Positions 1-8,600 of a stretch of DNA of 26,512 nt are shown here, piece by piece (positions within the stretch are counted from its first letter, which is position 1; every line of letters begins with the position of its first letter). The notes below the pieces were generated by a model. The model was not told the DNA's origin, made no database searches, and worked only from the letters and a program-made list of their open reading frames with translations. A program made the translations under genes and the position numbers. This stretch comes from JAAKFL01 sp964629645 (lineage in GTDB: Bacteria > Chlamydiota > Chlamydiia > Chlamydiales > SLFE01): NCBI GenBank assembly GCA_964629645.1, contig CAZVSU010000032.1, positions 1 to 26,512 on the forward strand, read 5' to 3'.

Positions 1-734
1 CCCCTGCTCATCTCATGAGCTGGCTCGGGCGCGACTGGACGCCCGATTCCAATGAAAAAGCCGCCCATCCCAATGCACGCTTCACCGCTCCGGCCTCGCA
101 ATGCCCCGTCATTGATCCCGACTGGGAAAATCCCGACGGCGTGCCGATTTCAGCTATCATTTTCGGCGGAAGACGTTCAGGTGTTGTTCCCCTTGTCACC
201 GAAGCCTTCAACTGGCAACACGGAACCTTTATGGGGGCGAGCATTTCTTCGGAGATGACGGCAGCTGCAGCGGGCACTGTCGGCAAACTGAGACACGACC
301 CATTTGCTATGCTCCCTTTTTGCGGATACCACATGGGAGACTACTTTGGTCATTGGCTGTCGTTTAACGAAAAAAGCGACCTAAAGCTTCCTAAAATCTA
401 TTTCGTGAACTGGTTTCAGAAAGGGCCAAACGGACGCTTTCTCTGGCCCGGATTTGGTGAAAATGCCCGCGTACTCAAGTGGATTTTCGAAAGAGCGGAC
501 GGGGCCGACCATGCCAAGGAAACGCCCATTGGCTACGTCCCAGCCGAAGGAGCCCTCGATTTGGAAGGACTATCTCTTGACGAAAGTGCGCTCACTCAGT
601 TATTTGAGGTGAAGAGCGAAGCGTGGGAGAAAGAGGTGGACGGTTTGAGCGAGTATTTCAAGATATTCGGCGATCGCCTGCCGCAAGGCATTCGAGACGA
701 ATGCGAGGCTTTGAAAAAGCGATTGAAAGGATGA
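1..734 (+). CDS. pckG: Phosphoenolpyruvate carboxykinase (GTP), C-terminal part
   Basis: The enzyme interconverts oxaloacetate and PEP using GTP/GDP in the cytoplasm, linking the TCA cycle to gluconeogenesis. The frame is open from base 3 and runs off the left edge, so the first methionine at 15 is internal; the residues before it (P-A-H-L) continue the family motif that leads into WxGxDWTPDS. Visible family motifs are the GRRSGVVPLV substrate-loop segment, the FNWQHGTFMGASISSE stretch, PFCGYHMGDYFGHW, and NWFQKGPNGRFLWPGFGENARVLKW followed by ETPIGYVP. About 244 residues remain of a protein usually near 600, so the P-loop (kinase-1) region lies outside the window. The stop codon overlaps the start of the next gene (ATGA at 731-734), indicating translational coupling. 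The family assignment is secure; only completeness is limited. Confidence 0.96.
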   Translation, partial: PAHLMSWLGRDWTPDSNEKAAHPNARFTAPASQCPVIDPDWENPDGVPISAIIFGGRRSGVVPLVTEAFNWQHGTFMGASISSEMTAAAAGTVGKLRHDPFAMLPFCGYHMGDYFGHWLSFNEKSDLKLPKIYFVNWFQKGPNGRFLWPGFGENARVLKWIFERADGADHAKETPIGYVPAEGALDLEGLSLDESALTQLFEVKSEAWEKEVDGLSEYFKIFGDRLPQGIRDECEALKKRLKG

Positions 735-1786
735 AAAAGCGTGGGGAAATCGAAACTCTGATTCGGAGACTGCGTCGGACTTTGCTTTTCAGCGGGTTTC
801 TGAATGGGATTCTGTTAACTTTATTTTTTTATTATTGGGTGACCCCCGCAACATTTGCGTTTCCTCATTCCCCCTCTGAAGAACCGACATTAGCCCAGCA
901 CACCTCGAGCGGTCAGATCATGATGGAGTGTTACCAGCACCCCTTCGGACAATTAGTGTCGAAACTTGAGGAGGATCAAGATGTCGAATGCGGCTATCGC
1001 GTCCGCGATTTTGCACTGGCCTGCCTTGTCAAAAAGTTCTATTTCGACCTCTCAAAAGCCCTTAAAGGCCGCCCTTTAAAGGAGAGGATGATCGCCTTTC
1101 AGTCACATGAGCAGCTCGGCGGGTTCACCCTATATCCCGGACTCACTGATGAGCACTATCGACAGATCATTTCTTTTGCGAAAACAGAAAAATGGCCCTT
1201 TACCCCCGAAGGTCTGCACGGCCGGATGAAACAGCACGACGGCCAGATTCCCCATTCGCTCGTTCAAGCGTTTATGATGACCGAGCCATTCAAAAAAATG
1301 GGGAGCCAGTTTCCTAAAAGGCAGCCTTTAGAGCTATTGAAAATGATGCTTGATGTCAACTGGAACACCTGTGAAAAGGCGCTTGCCGCAGCGTCGGTGG
1401 AACAGGCCTTGATCGAGTTTTTGCACGCCGGCTCCGAGACTGCGGCAAAGGTCCTTTTGGAATCAGACCTTCATTACGCTGTGAGAAAGCTTGACGACGA
1501 TATGACCTTGCGTATCTTTGAGCTTCTGGGCGAGACGCATCCATTGTCTAAAAAATTTGCCCGTCATCTTCTCCAAACCCCGCGGGGCGATGACGTCTGG
1601 AATCTGGCCAAAGCGCAGATTGAAGAGCCGGCTCAAGATGAAAAAGAGCTTCTCTATATCGTTCAGGAGGGTGATTCCCTTTGGAAGATCTCCCGTCATT
1701 TCAGTGTGGAGCTCGATGAGCTCAAAAGGCTCAACAGATTAGACACCGACCGCATCTGTCCGGGGAAAATTCTCAAAATTCCTTAA
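731..1786 (+). CDS. Membrane-anchored LysM-domain protein
   Basis: A 351-residue protein starting at the ATG that overlaps the pckG stop (ATGA). The same frame is open upstream to 623, but that part lies wholly inside pckG, so the coupled start is preferred. After a basic N-terminus there is one hydrophobic segment at about residues 17-44, which reads as a signal anchor placing the rest in the periplasm. The middle (about 60-300) has no domain I recognise. Residues 308-351 form a LysM module (YIVQEGDSLWKISRHF, then LNRLDTDRICPGKILKIP), the peptidoglycan or chitin-like glycan-binding fold. The likely role is binding the thin or septal peptidoglycan of this lineage; that is inference. Its end overlaps the convergent yidD end by 3 bases. 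No catalytic motif is visible. Confidence 0.85.
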   Translation: MKKRGEIETLIRRLRRTLLFSGFLNGILLTLFFYYWVTPATFAFPHSPSEEPTLAQHTSSGQIMMECYQHPFGQLVSKLEEDQDVECGYRVRDFALACLVKKFYFDLSKALKGRPLKERMIAFQSHEQLGGFTLYPGLTDEHYRQIISFAKTEKWPFTPEGLHGRMKQHDGQIPHSLVQAFMMTEPFKKMGSQFPKRQPLELLKMMLDVNWNTCEKALAAASVEQALIEFLHAGSETAAKVLLESDLHYAVRKLDDDMTLRIFELLGETHPLSKKFARHLLQTPRGDDVWNLAKAQIEEPAQDEKELLYIVQEGDSLWKISRHFSVELDELKRLNRLDTDRICPGKILKIP

Positions 1787-2001
1787 TGATCGGGCTCGAC
1801 AGGGTCATACCCTCCGGGGTGAAACGGATGGCATTTGCCAAGCCGTTTTGTCGACAGCCAAAGACCTTTGAGGGTCCCTTTTTTTTGCAGCGCCTCAATT
1901 GCGTAGGTGGAACAGCTCGGCGTAAAGCGGCAGTTTGATCCAAGGAACGGGCTGATGACGGCCTTATAGACTCGGATAAGGGCGATGAGTAGAAACTTCA
2001 T
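1783..2001 (-). CDS. yidD: Membrane protein insertion efficiency factor YidD
   Basis: A 72-residue YidD/DUF37 protein, a small membrane-associated factor thought to help YidC/Sec insert inner-membrane proteins. The family signature is complete: an N-terminal amphipathic segment (KFLLIALIRVYKAVISPFLG), then NCRFTPSCSTYAIEAL, then the histidine/proline-rich C-terminus around KCHPFHPGGYDPVEP. The start at 2001 is chosen because the family begins at this methionine and because it overlaps the upstream DUF155 stop (ATGA, 1998-2001). An open frame extends 23 codons further upstream but lies inside the DUF155 gene. In many bacteria yidD sits beside rnpA, rpmH and yidC; here it is apart from them, paired with a DUF155 membrane protein. 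Confidence 0.95.
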   Translation of the reverse strand: MKFLLIALIRVYKAVISPFLGSNCRFTPSCSTYAIEALQKKGTLKGLWLSTKRLGKCHPFHPGGYDPVEPDH

Positions 2002-2777
2002 ATGATTCTGAAGACGTCTTTGAGAAGGGCGATGCCGACTTCGATAAAAATCAAGATGATGATGATCCACTCGAGGCGGCTTGTTTGCTGGTGATTGAGT
2101 TCGCTATTCAGCATGTCGAAAAGCTCATGGATGACGCCGAGACGTTGATTCAAGACATCGACTCTTGGGCCCAGGTCGAGATAATTGGCAATCATCGTAT
2201 AAAGAGGCTCAAGTTCCGGAAAGCCCCAGAAAAATTCCGGTTTGTCGAGAATGTCGGAATGAAAGTTAATCGAATTCCGTTCAATGAACAGCTCTCCCAT
2301 CTTCTTCCGGATCTCTTTTCGCGAAAGTCCGATTTTCCCCATTTTCGCCATCTGCTCCGGCAGGTATTGTGTAGACTCTACCGTATGATCGACACTTTCC
2401 TCATAAGCGTCGAGCTTAACGGATTGCGAAAGCGCATAGGAAGCGGCCAAAAGGGCTTGGTGGCTTCTGTTTTCCAGCACCAGCTCATCGCCTTCAATCG
2501 TGAACTTTTCACCTGTGGTAAACGAGATATCATCTCTGTGGGGGGCTTTAAGGGACATCTCTTCGAAAGGTTTGATCACGCCTAGGAGAGACGCTTCATC
2601 GTCTCTTGTCAGGCCCCACATAACGGCGCAGCCGTACTCAAAGATAAAAACAGGTCCCGATCTCATATCGACAAAGAGGTAGTCTTTCTCTTTCCTCACA
2701 GGGCATGACGTGCCGAGCTCTTCGCAGAGCGGCTTCATCCGATAGGCACTTGCTGTACAGGTAAAGACGCATTTCAT
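1998..2777 (-). CDS. DUF155 (RMD1/Sif2-family) membrane protein
   Basis: A 259-residue protein of the DUF155 family, related to the yeast mitochondrial/meiotic protein Rmd1 and widespread in bacteria without a firm biochemical role. Family hallmarks are GPVFIFEYGCAVMWGL near residue 40-55 and the C-terminal block with ERNSINFHSDILDKPEFFW, EPLYTMIANYLDLGPRVDVLN and HELFDMLNSELNHQQTSRLEW. The last ~25 residues are hydrophobic (WIIIILIFIEVGIALL), giving a C-terminal membrane anchor with the bulk on the cytoplasmic side. It overlaps yidD by 4 bases and is divergent from the flavin oxidoreductase gene, with only 55 bases between the starts, which contain a perfect palindrome (2791-2807). The function is unknown. 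Confidence 0.9.
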   Translation of the reverse strand: MKCVFTCTASAYRMKPLCEELGTSCPVRKEKDYLFVDMRSGPVFIFEYGCAVMWGLTRDDEASLLGVIKPFEEMSLKAPHRDDISFTTGEKFTIEGDELVLENRSHQALLAASYALSQSVKLDAYEESVDHTVESTQYLPEQMAKMGKIGLSRKEIRKKMGELFIERNSINFHSDILDKPEFFWGFPELEPLYTMIANYLDLGPRVDVLNQRLGVIHELFDMLNSELNHQQTSRLEWIIIILIFIEVGIALLKDVFRII

Positions 2778-2790
2778 AAGAGTTCCATAA

Positions 2791-2807
2791 TAATCGATGA
2801 TCGATTA
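2791..2807. promoter_or_regulatory. 17-bp perfect palindrome in a divergent intergenic region
   Basis: TAATCGAT-G-ATCGATTA: two 8-base arms around a single central G. It lies between the divergent starts of the DUF155 gene (2777) and the flavin oxidoreductase gene (2833), a space of only 55 bases. A dyad of this size and place fits an operator for a dimeric repressor acting on both genes. The palindrome is seen directly; the function is inferred. Confidence 0.5.
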
Positions 2808-2832
2808 AAAAGGTAATTTGTCTGGAGGGGAA

Positions 2833-4215
2833 ATGAGTCGTCATTATGATCTTGTGGTGATTGGCGCGGGTAGCGGGGCGAAGCTGGCGTCTGAAGCGGC
2901 TGCCGGCGGATTCAAAGTTGCGCACGTCGAAAAGGGGCCCTACGGCGGAACATGTGTCAATCGCGGCTGCATTCCGTCTAAAATGACCATTTATCCGGCC
3001 GATGTCATGAGAACTGTGGAGACAAGCGGCAAGCTCAATCTATCCATTCCAAAACCCGAGGTCGATTATCCGCAGCTGATCGAGCGGGTGACGGCAAGGG
3101 TCGACGGGATTGCCGATGAGGCTTTGGAAAGCACCCGTAAAAAAGAGAATATAGATGTCTACCATAAGCCGGCAAAGTTTGTCTCTGACCGAAAATTGGA
3201 CATCGAGGGAGACATCGTTACGGGCGGCCGCTTTTACCTTAGCGTCGGCGCAAAACCGAAAATCCCTCCCATCCCGGGACTTGAAGGGACGCCCTTTCTC
3301 ACCTCAACGACGGCCCTTCGCTTAAAAGAAAGGCCGAAACGGATCATCCTGATCGGCGGAGGTTTCATTGCCGCTGAAATGGGGCACTTCTTTGCCACCT
3401 ACGGGGCAGAGGTCGTCATCCTGTGCCGCAGTACGTTTCTTAAAGGGCTCGACGACACGATCTGCACTCCGCTTAAAACAGCTTACAAAAAGCATCATAC
3501 CGTCTTTGAATATGCCGCGACCCAAAGCGTTGCCTATAACAACGGGACATTTACCGTGACCTTTACCCATGGCGGTGAAGATAAGAGCACTGAGGCCGAT
3601 GCGCTTCTGATTGCGACGGGCGTCGTTCCCGAAACCGATGACATCGGGCTTGAAAATACCTCAATCAAGCTCGATAAAAGGGGATTTATTCTGGTCGACG
3701 ACCACTTAAAAACGAGCGAGCCTCATACCTACGCGTTCGGCGACTGCACGGGGCATGCTCTGTTTCGCCATATGGCGAACTTCGACCGCAACTATTTGCT
3801 CGGCCAACTCCTGCAGACAGAACCGCCAAGAGCGATCCGATATCCCCCAATCCCTTACGCTGTCTTTACCCATCCTCAGGTTGGGGTTGTGGGGAAGACA
3901 GAGCAGGATTTTGAAGCCGAAGGGCGCGCAGTTTTTTGCGGTCTTGCCGAAATGAAAGGGTGTGCCATGGGGTGGGCGCGCCGCTTGGAAGAGGGGATGG
4001 TCAAACTCATCTTCGATGCAGACACAAAAAAGCTGCTCAGCGCCCATATTTTTGGGGATGAAGCCTCGACATTGATTCAGATCTTGATCGCCTACATTCA
4101 GATGGGGGCGACAGTCGATGACATCGCAAGTACCGTCTTTATCCACCCCGCTTTACCCGAAGTGGTCTACTTTGCCGCTTTGGATGCCAAGGCCCGCTTC
4201 AAAGCTTTTGCTTAA
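2833..4215 (+). CDS. FAD/NAD(P)-dependent disulfide oxidoreductase (mycothione/mercuric reductase-like)
   Basis: A 460-residue class I pyridine nucleotide-disulfide oxidoreductase. An N-terminal FAD Rossmann motif (DLVVIGAGSGAKLA, residues 6-19) is followed by the redox disulfide GGTCVNRGCIPSK with C41 and C46. A second Rossmann motif (IILIGGGFIAAEMG) binds NAD(P)H, the YAFGDCTG segment contacts FAD, and the dimerisation domain ends in HPALPE (H438, E443), the catalytic His-Glu pair. The spacing and GAGSG start resemble mycothione reductase-like and mercuric reductase-like members more than lipoamide dehydrogenase. No mycothiol producer is implied and no mercury genes are nearby, so the substrate disulfide is open. 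The ATG at 2833 is preferred over TTG at 2818 because a strong ribosome site (GGAGGGG, 2824-2830) precedes it. Its last 4 bases overlap the convergent glycosyltransferase gene. Confidence 0.9.
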   Translation: MSRHYDLVVIGAGSGAKLASEAAAGGFKVAHVEKGPYGGTCVNRGCIPSKMTIYPADVMRTVETSGKLNLSIPKPEVDYPQLIERVTARVDGIADEALESTRKKENIDVYHKPAKFVSDRKLDIEGDIVTGGRFYLSVGAKPKIPPIPGLEGTPFLTSTTALRLKERPKRIILIGGGFIAAEMGHFFATYGAEVVILCRSTFLKGLDDTICTPLKTAYKKHHTVFEYAATQSVAYNNGTFTVTFTHGGEDKSTEADALLIATGVVPETDDIGLENTSIKLDKRGFILVDDHLKTSEPHTYAFGDCTGHALFRHMANFDRNYLLGQLLQTEPPRAIRYPPIPYAVFTHPQVGVVGKTEQDFEAEGRAVFCGLAEMKGCAMGWARRLEEGMVKLIFDADTKKLLSAHIFGDEASTLIQILIAYIQMGATVDDIASTVFIHPALPEVVYFAALDAKARFKAFA

Positions 4216-5654
4216 GTTTGTTCCACCCGTCCGTACTCGATCCTGTCAGGTTCCCATCCCCCTTTGCGGTATTTTTTCGGAACGTAAAGTCCGATTAAAC
4301 GGCAGTAAAGGAGAATGTAGTGGTAGATAGGGTAGGCAAAAATACACACGATGATACGCCTGAAATCGGTCCACGATTTATACGTTTCAAAGACAATGGT
4401 GTCCACGAGAATTGTGACGACGATGATCATTGAGACGTAGAGCCAGCTTGCGAGCGCCAGGATGAGGACAATCGAAAATTGCACGGTTGTGAGCCAGGCG
4501 GCGAAAAAAAGAATGACGAACCCGGAAATCTCAATCAGGGGGGCAATTTTTTCGAAAAACGTCATGGGAATTACAAAAAGACCGATCGAGCGGTACTTGG
4601 GATTGAAGCACATATGGCGGAATTCGATGATGTTTTGCGTGGTGCCCCGGTACCATCTGAGCCGCTGTAAAACGAGTCCTCTGACTGTGTCGGGCCCTGC
4701 GGTCCATGCCACTATGTCCGGAACGTAGGTGATTTCGTACGGGATTTTTTTTGTGAGGTACACCTTGTGCAAACGGGTGATGATTTCGGTGTCTTCGACA
4801 AGCGAGCGGGTGTCGTATCCTCCGATGTCAATGATAGCCGATGTTTTAAAAAGTCCGAAGTTTCCCGGGACGACAAGGGCCCCTTTAGTCCAGCTTAAAC
4901 CCATTCTCTCGATTAAGAAGCTTTTCATGTAATCGACGGCTTGAAGCCCCGCAATCAGCGTCGAGGGAAACTTGTATTCCAGGATACGATTTTCACCAAT
5001 TTTGCACCCATTGAGCAGCCCGATCGAAGCGTGAGCCACGACGGTATTCGGGTTCAGCAGAAATGGGCGGATCAGACGATTTAAGGCGTCGTCGTCAACG
5101 AGTGTGTCGGCGTCGGCTGCAACAAATATCTCGGTTTCGCAGGCGTTGAGCCCGGCATTCAAGGCATCGGCCTTGTTGCCGTTTTCTTTGTCGATGATCA
5201 AAAGGTTCGGGTGCTCTTTGCTGACGTAATAGCCGCGAATGTGAGCGGTCGGCAGCTTTCCCGGAAAAGAGGGGGGAGCAGGGATCAAGGAAAATGTTGT
5301 TTTAAGCGCTTCGAAGGTGTCATCTGTCGATCCATCGTTGACGATGATGATTTTTTTGTAGCGGTAAGACAAGGAAAGCAAATTTTTTACTGTATGCGTG
5401 ATGACCTTGATTTCGTTGTATGCCGGAATGATAAAGGTGATAGGGGGCAGGGAATTGGAGCGTAAAACGGTGTAGACATCTTCTGACGCCGTTTTTTTGT
5501 ATTTGCGCAAAATCGCGTAAGTTCCGATCAGCATCTGAATCAGCGTCACAATAGCGAAAAAGATAAAAATACAGACGAAAAAGAGAAACGCGATCCAGCC
5601 CCAGGTTAAGTCTGTGGCCTGTAAAAGAATAATGACGTCTTTAAAAATATCCAT
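4212..5654 (-). CDS. Processive family-2 glycosyltransferase (exopolysaccharide synthase, PgaC/IcaA/NodC-like)
   Basis: A 480-residue inner-membrane synthase expected to polymerise a nucleotide sugar and translocate the growing chain. All four processive GT2 signatures are present: NDGST with D107, the DAD motif (D181-A-D183), the VEDTE acid pair near 287-288 holding the catalytic base, and QRLRW at 330-334. One strong hydrophobic stretch (about 17-48) precedes the catalytic domain, and three or more follow it (about 358-378, 390-415, 433-455), as in PgaC, IcaA and hyaluronan/chitin synthases. There is no PilZ domain, so it is not a direct c-di-GMP-gated BcsA. It starts 4 bases after the TPR-barrel gene stop and is the last gene of the operon. 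The sugar is not proven; the GH18 enzyme in the same operon favours a GlcNAc-type polymer. Confidence 0.9.
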   Translation of the reverse strand: MDIFKDVIILLQATDLTWGWIAFLFFVCIFIFFAIVTLIQMLIGTYAILRKYKKTASEDVYTVLRSNSLPPITFIIPAYNEIKVITHTVKNLLSLSYRYKKIIIVNDGSTDDTFEALKTTFSLIPAPPSFPGKLPTAHIRGYYVSKEHPNLLIIDKENGNKADALNAGLNACETEIFVAADADTLVDDDALNRLIRPFLLNPNTVVAHASIGLLNGCKIGENRILEYKFPSTLIAGLQAVDYMKSFLIERMGLSWTKGALVVPGNFGLFKTSAIIDIGGYDTRSLVEDTEIITRLHKVYLTKKIPYEITYVPDIVAWTAGPDTVRGLVLQRLRWYRGTTQNIIEFRHMCFNPKYRSIGLFVIPMTFFEKIAPLIEISGFVILFFAAWLTTVQFSIVLILALASWLYVSMIIVVTILVDTIVFETYKSWTDFRRIIVCIFAYPIYHYILLYCRLIGLYVPKKYRKGGWEPDRIEYGRVEQT

Positions 5655-5658
5655 AAGG

Positions 5659-8600
5659 CTAAAAGATCCATTCCAGGTTAAGATTGATATTCCAAATCGT
5701 GTATTTTTTCGAATCGCGAAAAAAGTCGCCCTCGAGATTGATATTGAATGGGCATTGGTTGTAAGACGCCTTTACATACCCCATATTGTAAAGTCTGCGG
5801 TCCCAAAAAAGGGGGCCGATCACAATGGGCGCATCGACAATGATCTGCTGAAATCGCGTTCTTGAGTCTTGGAACCCAAATGCGTAGCCGAGTTTGACGA
5901 GCCCTTCATCTAAAAACTTGATCCGGTATTCGCACTGGAGTTGGTTTTTCAGCTGGGGAGCGTAGGTGAAATATTCGGGTATCACTTTGCTGTAGCTTAA
6001 AGCGAGGAACGTGTATCGGAAAGAAAGGCAGCGGAGCGCATACGGCCTCCAGTCAGCAAAGAACAAGCCCTGCTGTAAATAGTTGGCTTGAAAGCCGTTG
6101 AGATACGACGTGCTTCCAAAAATCCCATAGGTGACAGTTTCAAATAGATCGCGCTCGTAAGAGCCCAATAAAATGTAGCGAGGGACAATTTTCGCGATAT
6201 TTTCGTTAAAGTCCCTTCCGACGAGGTTTGTTTCTGTATCGAACCCGGCGATGAAAGTGCGATCGGGCTTGATGTTCGTGTAAAGAACAGTCGGCTCGAT
6301 GATGATCCCTTGTCTCTGACAAAATGTGCCTCGTCCAACAGGTCCGTAGACTGAAGCGCCTATGTTGGCGTCCAAAAAGCCGTAGCATCCATAAGCGCGC
6401 CTTGTGAACAGTTTACCGCGTGTCAGGCCAAAAAAGTATTCGACGGCGTCATTTTGAACGGCGACTAATCGATAGAATTCTTGTTGTGCAAGGCCGCCCA
6501 TACGATAAAAATCATTGATCGGGGCTGTCACGCGCACACCGCCGCCGTAAACCTGATAGCGGGCGGCTAAAATCGATTCGTCGAAAGCATTGAACTCGTC
6601 TTCTTCGTGAAAGTTGCCTTCCAGTCTCACTGAAGGGCGCGTCCTTTGGTGCGCGGTCAAAAGCTGATTTTGCACCCAAATTTTTTCAGGTTTCACGCAG
6701 CTTAGCCTCGAGTAAAAGTCTCTGGAAGAGCGGAAACGCTCTCGCTCCAACTCCCCAAGGGCTAAAAAATTGAGGGCATCTTCGTTTTTGGGATCCAGGC
6801 TGAGAGCGTGGGCGTAGTAAGCGAAAGATTCTTTGATGCAGCCCATTAAAGCGAAGGCGCGGCCAAGACCTGCCCAAGAGGACGCGTCGTCTGGATTGGT
6901 GGCGACAAGGCAGTTAAAAATGAAGAGTGCCGGTGTCAGGCGGCGCAAAGCGAGATATGCTTTCGCTGTCGCGCGCCACAAACCGGGCGAAAGCGGATCG
7001 ATCAGTAGTCCTTGATAATACGTCCAGAGCCCTTTGTAAAAATGCTCTTGTGAAAAGTAGAGGTCGCCAAGTTCTAGATAGATGTCGCCGCTGAACTGCA
7101 TTGAGGAAAGCAGCGAAAGGTACTGCTGTTCGGCTTTACATCTTTCTCCTATATTTGTGAGCGCTCTCGCGCCGTCGTAAAAGCGGCCGAAGCGCGCCTC
7201 CTCACGGGCCTTTCTCGCCCATCTGGCATTTTGCTCGACTTCAGAAAGCCTCGCGTAGATCTCTTCGGCTTCTTCGTACCGTTTTTCTTGAAAAAGCAGC
7301 TCTCCATAAAAGGATAGAGCGGGACTGTTGTCCGGGCTGATGGCGAGCGCTTGTTGATACAGCTTTTCAGCTTTCGCGCGGTTGTTTTCAAGGAAAGCCA
7401 CTTTGCCAAGGCCCGCAATCGCTCCCGCCTCATTTGGTTCTTGGATCAAGGCCCTTTCCAACCATTTCCGCCCTTTTTCCGGATCTTTGTTTAACACATA
7501 CGCAAGGCCTGCCGCTGTCATCAGGCGCGGATTTTCCGGGGCATTTTTAAGTCCCTGAATAAAAACGTCGGCTGCATCAGTGTATCTTCGCATCGTGATG
7601 TAAAGATTTCCCAGCCTCATGACGCTTTCGATGCCGTTTTGGCCGTCTCCGAGCAATTGCCTATAGATCTGTGCAGCTCTTTCCAACTCGCCGTTTTGGA
7701 TAGACTCTTCTGCTCGTTTAAGTTGCGGGATCATCCTGATTTCAGCCAGGGCCTCTTTCACCCACCCTTTTTCAGGAGAGAGGGCAAGGAGTTTTTCGTA
7801 GAGGGCCTTAGCCTCGTCAAACTTTTCGTTTTTGACGAAAATTCCCGCCAAAAAGGAGAGGGCATTGATGTTGTCAGGCTCGAAGAAAAGGGCTTTATTG
7901 TAAGCGCCTAAAGCATCAGATGGTTTGTTGAGCCGTTCAAAAACGCGCCCGAGGCCTGCCCACGCATCGCCGCTTGTGGGAGCAAGGGCAAGCACCTCCC
8001 GAAATTGTTGTTCGGCCGCTGCATAATCTTCCCCGAAAATCATTGTGTAGCCGACGGCGAGCATAAGGGGGATGTCGCTTGGATTTTGAGCCAAGCTCTG
8101 CCGGTAAACCTGCAGCGCTTCTGAAAGGCGTCCCATTTTGACAAGCAGTTGCCCATACCTGAGCGAGAAATTCGGGTTGTCCCCGGCCTCGGCCAAAAGC
8201 TGCAAATACAGTGTTTCAGCCTTCATTCGATTCTTTCGCAATTCCTGGGGAGATTGATTCTCGACTTTTTCGAGCGATGCGATTTGCTCGAGTAGAGGAC
8301 GAAAGAGACTCTCCTGATACGCGAATTTGACCCATGGCTTGTCCGGGAAAAGTTCAAAGAGTCTTCCGTAGACCTCCTCAGCTTTTTCGTATTGGCCTTG
8401 CGTCGTATAGAATTCTCCAAGGGAGGTCAGGGCTGTGATGCTGTCAGGCTGAAAAATGAGCGCTCTTTTCAGATAAGATTCTGCCTGCTTAAAATCATTT
8501 TGTTTCAGTGCTGCGATGCCGAGCCCCGCAAGCGCTTCGCCGTCGGCTGCATCGCTTTGCAACACCTGTTGGAACATGAGGCGCGCCTCCATCAATTTGC

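Noticed and set aside
15..734. pckG starting at the ATG at base 15
   Set aside because: The frame is open to the left edge and the residues before this Met continue the enzyme's family motif, so the gene is truncated by the window.
2085..2585. 166-codon plus-strand frame inside the DUF155 gene
   Set aside because: DUF155 motifs on the minus strand explain this stretch; the plus frame has no domain.
3706..4146. Long open frame antisense to the oxidoreductase gene
   Set aside because: It lies within a well-supported gene, with no ribosome site or domain; a shadow of codon bias.
2833..4215. Calling the oxidoreductase lipoamide dehydrogenase, mercuric reductase or mycothione reductase outright
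   Set aside because: The class is sure, but there is no context for any of these substrates (no 2-oxoacid dehydrogenase, mer or mycothiol genes in the window).
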